NCBI GenBank assembly: GCA_027080505.1
Contig: JALWRX010000054.1
Location: 1-51,111 of the forward strand
Direction: 5' to 3'
DNA length: 51,111 nt
Source: Ghiorsea sp.
GTDB lineage: Bacteria > Pseudomonadota > Zetaproteobacteria > Mariprofundales > Mariprofundaceae
Below the pieces are notes generated by a model, which was given only the letters and a program-made list of their open reading frames with translations, had not been told where the DNA came from and ran no database searches. Within the stretch, counting starts at the first letter, position 1, and the number at the start of each line of letters is the position of its first letter. Of the stretch, positions 7,492 through 15,441 are shown one piece after another. A program made the translations under genes and the position numbers.

Positions 7492-8322
7492 CTATTCTTT
7501 AGGGTGCTTAAACCTTGAAGCCAATGCCTTACCAACTGAAGTTACTTTACCCGTAATATTCAACTTGTTCGTTTCAAGAAACACAGCTTGTATCCTATCG
7601 ATAGCCATTTCTTCCCGCTCATCAAGACGTCCGTCAGCTTCGGTAACACCAACTAGAAAGTTTAAAATCTCGCGTGTCATCACCTCATAATTACAGTCTT
7701 TGTTTTCTTTCTGTAAAATTGCCAGTGCTTGGGATATATCTTTGATTGATATTTCAGTAAGACTTGCCTCAGTAATAGCTGTAGCACTCTGAATAAACTC
7801 TGAGTTATAACCCCATTCTTTTATAAAGTATGACTCAATATGCTTTCTTTCAGCCTCAGCCACTTCACCATCAATGACAGCGACTTTTAAAGCAAGTGGA
7901 CCCATTAAATCAAAAAGACCCAAGGCTAAAATATCCATAGGTGTATTAATAAACTTCGGAATCACAGTCACCCTATCATGAGTAGCATTCCGTATAGCTC
8001 TACGAATTCCATACCATGCTCCCCCACCAGCCACGCCAGCGGCAATCACCCAGCCAACTGGGGTAACTGCAGCTCCTAATCCAAACAGTGATAACACCCC
8101 ACTCGTTGAAAAAAATGTTGATGCTACTGCAGGTGAACTTGCCATAGATGCGGTGGTTGCTGCCGTTCCTGCGACATCCCAAAAATCTGAAATTTTATTT
8201 TTTATGCTAATGCTAGTATAAGCATCTTCACCAATACCAAGCTTAGCTTTAAACCTTAACGGGTCACTAATAATTTCATCAAGCTCGCCAAGCCTTTGTT
8301 TTAGTCTTTTGTGATCATTCAT
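7492..8322 (-). CDS. TerB/DjlA-domain protein with a hydrophobic segment
   Basis: A 276-residue protein. Residues about 50-110 are rich in Gly, Ala and Ser and hydrophobic (AVTPVGWVIAAGVAGGGAWYG), like a membrane-inserting hairpin. Residues about 125-250 form two TerB-like helical repeats, each with an acidic motif (VIDGEVAEAERKHIE and EADGRLDEREEMAID) of the kind that may bind metal. TerB domains occur in stress and phage-resistance loci and sense or sit at membranes. It overlaps the upstream membrane gene by ATGA, so the two proteins are probably made in fixed ratio and act together. Confidence 0.7.
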   Translation of the reverse strand: MNDHKRLKQRLGELDEIISDPLRFKAKLGIGEDAYTSISIKNKISDFWDVAGTAATTASMASSPAVASTFFSTSGVLSLFGLGAAVTPVGWVIAAGVAGGGAWYGIRRAIRNATHDRVTVIPKFINTPMDILALGLFDLMGPLALKVAVIDGEVAEAERKHIESYFIKEWGYNSEFIQSATAITEASLTEISIKDISQALAILQKENKDCNYEVMTREILNFLVGVTEADGRLDEREEMAIDRIQAVFLETNKLNITGKVTSVGKALASRFKHPKE

Positions 8323-8792
8323 GTTTTTAAAGGTATAAAACTTGCAACAATATCTTGAACACGCGCTTTAAGTTTTTTACTTTCTAAATCCACATTTGCA
8401 CCAACCAAAATGCCATACGCTATTAATATTGGACCAACAATTGGGGCGAGTAACGCACCTAAAACTGGAATAGAAGAAATAAGAAGCGTCACAATTGCAC
8501 CAAAAAGCATTCCAAACCCAGCATTCGGATATTCACGAAAAGCAGAGCAAATATAATCAATAATTTTGCGCCCAACCTTTAATATATATGAGCCAACCTT
8601 AAGTGTTGCTTTTGAAAACTTATACAATAATGCCTTTATATCTGCAGAAATATTCAATCGATCAATCATTCTTTTAACATCATCATCCGACATCTCAAAA
8701 ATAGAGAACTCTTGAAAATAGTCATTTGAAATTTCTGGCACATCTTCTTGGAAGGTTTCGCCTGTATCTGGCTTTACTCCAATTATTTTCAT
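8319..8792 (-). CDS. Membrane partner of the TerB-like protein
   Basis: A 157-residue protein: acidic N-terminal third, an amphipathic middle (FSKATLKVGSYILKVGRKII) and a hydrophobic Gly-rich segment near residues 90-130 (GMLFGAIVTLLISSIPVLGA) that could span the membrane twice. The ribosome site AAAGGAGAG precedes the ATG. The stop overlaps the next start (ATGA). It is 69 bases downstream of the WYL gene, so it may be read from the same long transcript. The family is not known to me. An effector pair acting at the membrane is inference. Confidence 0.6.
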   Translation of the reverse strand: MKIIGVKPDTGETFQEDVPEISNDYFQEFSIFEMSDDDVKRMIDRLNISADIKALLYKFSKATLKVGSYILKVGRKIIDYICSAFREYPNAGFGMLFGAIVTLLISSIPVLGALLAPIVGPILIAYGILVGANVDLESKKLKARVQDIVASFIPLKT

Positions 8793-8861
8793 ATCTCTCT
8801 CCTTTATTATAGCTCAAAACAGCCAATTAAAATCACAGCCATCTATTAATAGGTGACCTTC

Positions 8862-9869
8862 TCAACCTTGGCTAGCTTCATACTTCTTAATTTGCGCTTG
8901 AGCGCTTCGATATAAATCATCCCGTAGCTCCTTAGGCTCAAGCACTTCAATCTGCTCATCATAGCCACGCAACCAAAACCGAAGCTCCGAAGTATCATTC
9001 ACTGTGGCTTGTAAAAGGAATGTTCCATCACCATTATCTTTAAGCGTTTGTTTGGGGCTAAGTTTTCGCTCAGACAAATGGTGCGCAACATGCTTGCCAA
9101 TATTGGCTTTAAGGTTGATTTTATCGCCAATTAGGAAGCTAAGTTCGCCCGATTGAATATACGCATCCAAATCAAACCCTTTGGGTACCGCAATCATATT
9201 ATCTGTTGCCTTAGCTTCTTTGATTCGGTGCAATGTCATTAACCGTACATCTTCATAGTCAAACACTGTACACGGAATATAGAATATACCATTTTTGAGC
9301 ACCAATCCAAGTGGGCTAATGGTGTAAGTTTTGGTTTGTTTTGCACCACGCTTCTTGTATTGGATCTCTAGCTTATGGTTGTGTAACAAAGCAGTATAGA
9401 CTTGCTCTTGCACATCTGAATCAACCTCAGGTGTGGATAGGTCTGGCCCTTGTCGTATCACCCGAACCTTATTTGCCCAAGTGTTAGTTCCAACCGAACC
9501 TGATATTTCATTAAGTATATTTTTTGCGGTTAAAAAGTGAGGCTTTAGTTTCTTCACCGTTTCTCTAGGTAAAATAGGTTCTAAATGCTGCTCAGCCAAA
9601 TAGAATGCCAACGCAGTATGTGAATCCATGCCTGGAATATCGATCGTAGGCGAATCCTTTCTCCATGACCAACCAAAAGGCTTGCTCATATCATCACACT
9701 CAAGCGGAAAGGGGACTGAAAACTTATCCAAATCACGCTGAATCGAACGTTGGGAAATCGTAAACCCTTGCTCAGCTAGATTGTTCATAATTTGTAATGT
9801 ACTAATTTTACTTGGCGACCTTGGCACCATCCGCAACATCGCCCATTGCCGCAATACTGTATCACTCAT
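8862..9869 (-). CDS. WYL-domain transcriptional regulator
   Basis: A 335-residue protein. The N-terminal winged helix (residues about 1-70; ISTLQIMNNLAEQGFTISQR followed by SIQRDL) is followed by a WYL core (about 170-225; LEIQYKKRGAKQTKTYTISP, then NGIFYIPC) and a WCX-like C-terminal domain. The WYL triad is changed to FYI. WYL proteins sense nucleic-acid fragments or nucleotides and act as activators (PafBC, DriD) or repressors of defence genes (BrxR, CapW). It is the last gene of the coupled operon and overlaps the NERD gene by ATGA. Its first 16 codons are duplicated upstream of NERD. It is the best in-window candidate to read the shared promoter motif, without direct proof. Confidence 0.85.
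   Translation of the reverse strand: MSDTVLRQWAMLRMVPRSPSKISTLQIMNNLAEQGFTISQRSIQRDLDKFSVPFPLECDDMSKPFGWSWRKDSPTIDIPGMDSHTALAFYLAEQHLEPILPRETVKKLKPHFLTAKNILNEISGSVGTNTWANKVRVIRQGPDLSTPEVDSDVQEQVYTALLHNHKLEIQYKKRGAKQTKTYTISPLGLVLKNGIFYIPCTVFDYEDVRLMTLHRIKEAKATDNMIAVPKGFDLDAYIQSGELSFLIGDKINLKANIGKHVAHHLSERKLSPKQTLKDNGDGTFLLQATVNDTSELRFWLRGYDEQIEVLEPKELRDDLYRSAQAQIKKYEASQG
9823..9869. repeat. 47-bp direct repeat, copy A (start of WYL gene)
   Basis: The first 47 bases of the WYL gene recur at 10910-10956 with a single mismatch, in the same orientation. The two copies bracket the NERD gene. Recombination between them would delete NERD exactly and join Res to WYL with the same ATGA overlap. Confidence 0.85.
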
Positions 9870-10894
9870 TTCTCAACTCCTCGTAGGGACACTTTTACTT
9901 TTTGCCCTGAAATATGTGTAAACATTGCTGTATTATTTTCAGAAGCTTGCAAAGTCCAACCATCATGGGTTGTTTGCCCTACTCTTATCATTTTATAATC
10001 ATTTCCAGCGGCAAGCATTACCTTTCCTTTTGCAAAGCCTTTCACTACAGGTGCAGCCAACGGAACACTTTTCTTAGTTGCTACCTGCTGAACACGCTGC
10101 GAAACCTGCGTTGGAACAGCAGCATGAAACTGTGCTTGGATGCGCTCAGGAGCATAAGCCTGTTTCACTTCATGGCTGGATTTGGAAACATGTATATTTG
10201 AAGCAATGATAAACATAACAATGGATGCCAATATAAAGGTTTTGGCAACAGGTGTACGCCACCGACCCCCATGTTTCTTCTGCAACCGCAACACATGCGC
10301 CTTATGATCTGCCTTATCCGTGATCATCACGTTTTGTAATGCTTGAAGTGCAGATTTATTGTTAAAAGACTTATCTACATCTTGTTTAAGAATATATTGT
10401 TTTAATTCTTTGGCATATAAAACGCCATCAATTCTAGGGCTTTTAAGTTTACCGCGTGTAAAAACCACAATTCCATGAACCTTCAAATCTTTGAGACACG
10501 ACTTGATTGCAAGAATATGTTTATGATTTTGTCTGATTGGGTTTTGAAATGGGAACTTGGCACGCTTGTTAAATGTTTGCAGCCAAGTCTTATCATGCGC
10601 TTTGCCGTATATCCATCCTGCATAGGCTTTGGTTTCAATCACAAAGCATGTGTCTCCCACGATTAAAACATGGTCAATTTGTGTTGTTTCCCCATCAATG
10701 GGCAAAAGCACATCATGAAACTGGATATACTGATTCGCATCTAAGCTAGACAGCTCACCCTTAATGACCAACTCACCGAACCAACCCACAAGCATAGGCT
10801 GATAAAGCTTAAACCCAGTGACCAACAAGAAAACTGCTAGCCCAAAAAGTGCCATGGGTAACACTGAATCAAAAATGGACGGCAGGAAATTCAT
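9866..10894 (-). CDS. NERD-domain membrane-anchored nuclease-like protein
   Basis: A 342-residue protein: membrane helix at about 11-30, NERD domain at about 36-165, second membrane helix near 217-235, then a basic C-terminal region. Nuclease-type residues are Asp74 (QIDHVLIV), Glu87 and Lys89 (FVIETKAYAGW). The signature FPFQNPIRQN is also present. NERD is a PD-(D/E)xK-related fold linked to DNA processing. It starts with ATG overlapping the stop of a 21-codon WYL fragment and ends by overlapping the WYL start. This placement between repeats suggests it was inserted into an older Res-WYL junction. Confidence 0.85.
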   Translation of the reverse strand: MNFLPSIFDSVLPMALFGLAVFLLVTGFKLYQPMLVGWFGELVIKGELSSLDANQYIQFHDVLLPIDGETTQIDHVLIVGDTCFVIETKAYAGWIYGKAHDKTWLQTFNKRAKFPFQNPIRQNHKHILAIKSCLKDLKVHGIVVFTRGKLKSPRIDGVLYAKELKQYILKQDVDKSFNNKSALQALQNVMITDKADHKAHVLRLQKKHGGRWRTPVAKTFILASIVMFIIASNIHVSKSSHEVKQAYAPERIQAQFHAAVPTQVSQRVQQVATKKSVPLAAPVVKGFAKGKVMLAAGNDYKMIRVGQTTHDGWTLQASENNTAMFTHISGQKVKVSLRGVEK

Positions 10895-10956
10895 TCAGTT
10901 GTCGCTCGAGGCACAATCCGCAACATCGCCCATTGCCGCAATACTGTATCACTCAT
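10891..10956 (-). pseudogene. 21-codon WYL gene fragment forming a mini-ORF
   Basis: The frame begins ATGAGTGATACAG exactly like the WYL gene, encodes MSDTVLRQWAMLRIVPRATT plus one Glu, and stops at TGA. Its start overlaps the Res stop and its stop overlaps the NERD start (ATGA both times), so ribosomes can pass through it. The first 16 residues differ from WYL at one place (Ile for Met). It is most simply a duplication scar that keeps translational coupling. Confidence 0.75.
10910..10956. repeat. 47-bp direct repeat, copy B
   Basis: Partner of the repeat at 9823-9869 (46 of 47 bases identical). It supplies the start of the mini-ORF between Res and NERD. Confidence 0.85.
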
Positions 10957-13676
10957 GTATTGTTCACTGTAAAGGCACGAACAAAATCAACCAACTTTTT
11001 ATTATCTTTCACCTCATCATGCGGAATCAATAAGTATTTCCACTCCTTGCCACCATGTTGTTTGAGATAGTGGCTGGCATTTTCACACCATTTCACACCA
11101 GCTTTGGCTTTTTCGGTAACTTCGGTGTTCCACGAACCATCTTCATTACGGTGCTGCGTGCTTTTCGTTTCAACCATAAGCACTTCGGTATCTGTTTCAG
11201 CCACAAAATCAGGAACATATTCTGAATCATCCATCACGCCCTTTTTGTAATACATTTTGAACTGACCTTTTGCAGGTTTGAACCATTTCACAGCATCACG
11301 CTCAAGGATGACTGCAAAACGCCGCTCGGTATCAGAATCAAATTTCTGCATGGGGTATAGGCACTTCCTAAAACCACCAAACAACATCTGCTTAATTTTA
11401 CTCACATGTTTTACCGTATCACTATACAAACAAACATCCTTTCCTTGAGCCGTGGTAAACGCGCTCTTTTTCAATGGCGTGAAGCCATTATGCACTTTCA
11501 CCTCATATTCGGTTGCTTCTTCATAAAAGTGATCATTCATTTGCATATGAATGACTTTTGCAATGGCTTCGCTTTGATGTTTCAAGACATTCTTAACATC
11601 CTTATTATCACTCAAGTAGGAATGCAGGTGTTCAACGGCTTGCTGCGCCAAAGCACGCAATAAATCAGCATCTTCATCATAAGAAATATCATCATAATTA
11701 AAGAGCTTCTTGAGAATATAATTTTCTGGTACTGGTTCAGTATACCCTTCATCCGCCGCACCAATTTCCGTTTGTTGATTGGTTTGCAGACTCTGGCTTA
11801 ACAAGGCACGATCTTGAGGCTGTAAATGAATAGATGAAACATCCAAATCAAATGGGCGATAGCCATAGTTCACTTCACCTTTAGGAACCACAAGAATCCT
11901 CGGAATATCAATCATCTGATTGACAACCAACTGCGTTGCTTTTGCCACAACCTTGGCAATATCTACCGCATTATCATCCTCAAACAATGCCGTTTGCGTG
12001 CTGGTTAAATGCTCAGAAACAGCTTTTATAAGCCCTGCTTGCACGATTTCATTGGTTAATGATTGACTGGTAGGTACTTGTTTGGGTTGATGTTGTAATT
12101 GTTGAATGGCTTGAAGAGCCACTCTTGCGACCGCTTGCTCAGCCACGCCATCAAAGGTTATTTTGTTAGGCGTTTCAAAAGTATAGGTGGTTCCCGTACT
12201 ACCTTTGGGCGTTGCTCCCATAATCATGGTATCAATATTAGAGCTGACCTGAACGCTCTCTTGCGGCACATCATCTTCAGGACGTTCCAGAATTACCTGT
12301 TTAAGGCGTAATGGGTTTTCAGGATTGTTGGCTTCATCGACAATTTCTTGAAACTTATCGTGTGCAACAATGCTAAGTCTATCCACCGCTTCTACACCTG
12401 TTCGTTTACCATAAGGCAAGCGAAGACCACGACCAATCGACTGTACAATCAGCGTTTTAGCATTGGCAGCACGAAGTGGCACAATCGTATAAAGATTGGT
12501 GACATCCCAGCCTTCTTTTAGCATATTCACATGAATAACAATTTCAGTGGGTTCATCCATGCTTTCAACCGCCAACAGGCGAGCAACCATCTCCTCTTCG
12601 GCTGCGCCAGACTTACTGCTATCCACCTGAATGACTTTGCCTTTGTATCGCCCATCAAAGACTTCTTCCAGTGTGTTCAGCAGTTCCGCTGCATGGGTTG
12701 TATCACGCGCAATCACCAGTATAAATGGTTTTACAGCGACCACATTATTTTCATGTGCATAGGTCAGCAACTCCACCTTGGTCGCTTCATGCAGACGGAT
12801 ACCATCCATCAATTTAATGGTTTCCACTTCTTCTTTTGAATGTTGTCTTGCATCAAAATTGCGCTGCGTCACTACTGCAGGTTCTTTAACAAAGCCATCT
12901 TCCATAGCTCGCGCCAAGGGGTAATCCACCACCACATTTTTAAAGGGAATCGCTCCTTTTGCGGTTTCCACATGCGGCGTTGCCGTTAGCTCTAACCCAA
13001 ACAGCGGGTTAAGTTCATTCAACGCTTTCACACCTGCACTGGCGCGATAACGATGCGATTCATCCATTAACAGAACCAAATCTTTTAATCCTGCCAAATG
13101 ACTAAAATAGCTATCACCCAAATATTCAGACATACGTTTAATGCGCGGGGCTTTGCCACCACGCACTTCAGAGTTGATTTTTGAGATATTAAACACATTG
13201 ATGCGCACACTGGTAAACAGATTCCCCATCACCTGTGCGCCGCGTTGCTCATAATTATCACCCGTAATCACTTCAGGTACACTGGTTGTAAATTCCGCAA
13301 TACCTTTAAACACATACTTGGCGGAACCTGGTGAAAAATCTTCAATCAGTTTATTGTAAATGGTTAGGTTGGGAGCCAGCACAAAAAAGTTGTTGATACC
13401 ATGCTGTAAATGCAAATAGCTAATAAATGCGCCCATCAAACGGGTTTTACCCACGCCTGTTGCCAGAGCATAACAAAGCGATGGGAAATCCCGCTCAAAG
13501 CTTTCCAATGTTGGAAATTCTTTCTTGAGAATATCCAGTAATGCAGGCACATCATGGTCTGGGTTGAGCAATTCACCTTGGCTTGCTTCAATAGATTGAC
13601 CCAGTGCCTCCAGAGATTCGCGCTGTGGCGCACGCAGACTTAACCGCTGAAATATATTTCGCATGGTTGCATTCAT
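10953..13676 (-). CDS. res: Type III restriction enzyme Res subunit
   Basis: A 907-residue protein. The SF2 translocase has Walker A ATGVGKT (72-78), DESH box (205-208) and motif III LTATPH. The helicase C half includes QSIGRGLRLPYG. A C-terminal PD-(D/E)xK nuclease follows (Asp823 in VPDFVAETD, Glu836 and Lys838 in VETK). Type III Res needs Mod to recognise its site and cuts after ATP-driven communication between two sites. The start overlaps the Mod stop by ATGA. All key motifs are intact, so cleavage is likely active. Confidence 0.92.
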   Translation of the reverse strand: MNATMRNIFQRLSLRAPQRESLEALGQSIEASQGELLNPDHDVPALLDILKKEFPTLESFERDFPSLCYALATGVGKTRLMGAFISYLHLQHGINNFFVLAPNLTIYNKLIEDFSPGSAKYVFKGIAEFTTSVPEVITGDNYEQRGAQVMGNLFTSVRINVFNISKINSEVRGGKAPRIKRMSEYLGDSYFSHLAGLKDLVLLMDESHRYRASAGVKALNELNPLFGLELTATPHVETAKGAIPFKNVVVDYPLARAMEDGFVKEPAVVTQRNFDARQHSKEEVETIKLMDGIRLHEATKVELLTYAHENNVVAVKPFILVIARDTTHAAELLNTLEEVFDGRYKGKVIQVDSSKSGAAEEEMVARLLAVESMDEPTEIVIHVNMLKEGWDVTNLYTIVPLRAANAKTLIVQSIGRGLRLPYGKRTGVEAVDRLSIVAHDKFQEIVDEANNPENPLRLKQVILERPEDDVPQESVQVSSNIDTMIMGATPKGSTGTTYTFETPNKITFDGVAEQAVARVALQAIQQLQHQPKQVPTSQSLTNEIVQAGLIKAVSEHLTSTQTALFEDDNAVDIAKVVAKATQLVVNQMIDIPRILVVPKGEVNYGYRPFDLDVSSIHLQPQDRALLSQSLQTNQQTEIGAADEGYTEPVPENYILKKLFNYDDISYDEDADLLRALAQQAVEHLHSYLSDNKDVKNVLKHQSEAIAKVIHMQMNDHFYEEATEYEVKVHNGFTPLKKSAFTTAQGKDVCLYSDTVKHVSKIKQMLFGGFRKCLYPMQKFDSDTERRFAVILERDAVKWFKPAKGQFKMYYKKGVMDDSEYVPDFVAETDTEVLMVETKSTQHRNEDGSWNTEVTEKAKAGVKWCENASHYLKQHGGKEWKYLLIPHDEVKDNKKLVDFVRAFTVNNT

Positions 13677-15430
13677 GATTGGTCCCCTGATTCATCACCC
13701 ACAGGCAGTTCTATTTGCTCCGCGTCCTTTTTCGCCATAGGCAGATTCTCCACATTTAAGCTGTAATCATCATGCGCCCATTCGCAGCGACTGAGCACCA
13801 TTTTAGGGATTTTCTTGATGACCAGATTATCAAAACGATCCGCCTTGCAACGAAAAGCACCGCAACAGACCAACAGAGAACGATCCTTGCCGACTTCTTC
13901 GGAAATCTGTTCCAGCTTTTCCACCGACAGGTTTTGTGTGGTCACATAAAGAAAATCGCTTTCGGTAGAATAGCCATGATTCCACCACTCCGTTTCCGAA
14001 GGGGCATAAGTAAAACCTTCCAGCTTACAAATGGCTTCCGCCAACATTTCAGGCTTATAGGCTTTATTGATAATGGCTTGCCCGAAGTGGTCATATTCAA
14101 TCAGGGATGGTGCAAGGCTGTAATATCGGAAACCACCGCCGCCTTGCCAGTTCACCGCTTTGGAAATCCCGCCCTGATCGTCACCATCAATCACTTTTTG
14201 CAGGCGTGGGATGATGTGCGTGTGGCAGTGCTCACCTAACTCAATCATGATCCAACGCCGTCCCATTTTATGGGCGACCGCACCTGTGGTACCTGAACCT
14301 GAAAAAGAATCTAAAACAAGGTCTCCTTGCTTTGTGCACATACCAATAACCCTTTTAATTAACGCTTCTGGTTTTTTGCCATTAGGAAATAGAACACTTC
14401 CCTCTTGGCCAACACCTCCTGTGGTTTTAATATCTGTCCAGAAATCCCCTGGATTTCTTAGCAAGCCATTGTCAGCAAAAATAACCTGAATTCGAGGCTG
14501 TTTAGCTGTTGGATCAAAATCTGTTTTATATAGGTAAATTATTCCTGTACTAGATAAAACCGCAGCAACATCTTGATCCAACAAAGGTTGAGACTTAGCT
14601 AAGGCATATACACTTGATGAACCAACCGCCTGCACAATTCTCCACGCGTTCTCAAATTTAAATGGAACTTGATCCTTTTTCTTGATTTGGTTTTCCTTAA
14701 AAAAAACAGTAAGCGTTTGTAGAGTTCCTTTCGATAAAAGCTCATTACACCTTTTAATATCACTTTTTCCTGCGGACTCTAGTTTAATCAAACTCTTTAA
14801 CTCTTGAACATCACTATTTGATAACCCAATCAAAATAGTTTTATATTCATCGTTCCACTCACCAATTGGAACATGCTCAACAGTTATAGTTGGAGTAATT
14901 TCTTTTCTATAAACCAAAATATACTCTTTAAGTTTTGGAAGCCTTTTATCTGTATGAGCCATCTTCACCCCAGATGCTTCGCTCATTTTAACAGAAATAA
15001 TATTAACGCGATTATGCCTTCCAAAAATCTCATCCATCATAACACATAAGTAAGCCATTTCTTCATCATCAATCTGCACAAAAATAAGCCCGTCATATGC
15101 CATTAAGTTCCTTAAGCAGGTCAAACGAGAATGCATACGATGTAGCCATTCTGAATGCTCTAAACCATCTTCATAATGTGAGGTTGCCGCATCAATGTTG
15201 TAAGGCGGATCAATGTAGATGCACTTCACCTTTCCCGTATATTCCTGCTCCAAAGCCTTCAATGCCAACAGGTTATCACCAAAGATTAGCTTGTTATCAA
15301 AGGTGTCATTGTCCGTGACTTTATGCTTGGCATGATACGATTTACTTGGGTCCTCCAGTAAAATACGCGGCTCCAACTTTGGGCGTTTATCTTTGCCAAT
15401 CCATGTGAGTTCCAGCTTTGTTTTTTTCAT
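13673..15430 (-). CDS. mod: Type III DNA methyltransferase Mod subunit
   Basis: A beta-class adenine/cytosine-N methyltransferase of about 585 residues. DPPY (near residue 74) comes before the SAM-binding motif FSGSG (near 380; LVLDSFSGSGTTGAVA, then GRRWIMIELG), the order typical of Mod. The central part (about 150-330) is the variable target recognition region, and its composition (Lys, Ser, Glu rich) differs from the flanks. I prefer the ATG at 15430, with AGGGATG upstream. An ATG at 15439 sits directly on the ribosome site. It follows AIPR closely and overlaps Res by ATGA. Confidence 0.9.
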   Translation of the reverse strand: MKKTKLELTWIGKDKRPKLEPRILLEDPSKSYHAKHKVTDNDTFDNKLIFGDNLLALKALEQEYTGKVKCIYIDPPYNIDAATSHYEDGLEHSEWLHRMHSRLTCLRNLMAYDGLIFVQIDDEEMAYLCVMMDEIFGRHNRVNIISVKMSEASGVKMAHTDKRLPKLKEYILVYRKEITPTITVEHVPIGEWNDEYKTILIGLSNSDVQELKSLIKLESAGKSDIKRCNELLSKGTLQTLTVFFKENQIKKKDQVPFKFENAWRIVQAVGSSSVYALAKSQPLLDQDVAAVLSSTGIIYLYKTDFDPTAKQPRIQVIFADNGLLRNPGDFWTDIKTTGGVGQEGSVLFPNGKKPEALIKRVIGMCTKQGDLVLDSFSGSGTTGAVAHKMGRRWIMIELGEHCHTHIIPRLQKVIDGDDQGGISKAVNWQGGGGFRYYSLAPSLIEYDHFGQAIINKAYKPEMLAEAICKLEGFTYAPSETEWWNHGYSTESDFLYVTTQNLSVEKLEQISEEVGKDRSLLVCCGAFRCKADRFDNLVIKKIPKMVLSRCEWAHDDYSLNVENLPMAKKDAEQIELPVGDESGDQS

Positions 15431-15441
15431 GTTTCTCATCC

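Noticed and set aside
8801-8812. TATAAT-like -10 before the 8319-8792 gene
   Set aside because: The implied transcription start would fall in the ribosome site and no -35 lies at a normal distance.
10895-10910. TTGTCGC at 10899 as another shared promoter
   Set aside because: It lacks the inverted half-site and a -10 at nine bases, and lies inside the coupled coding run.
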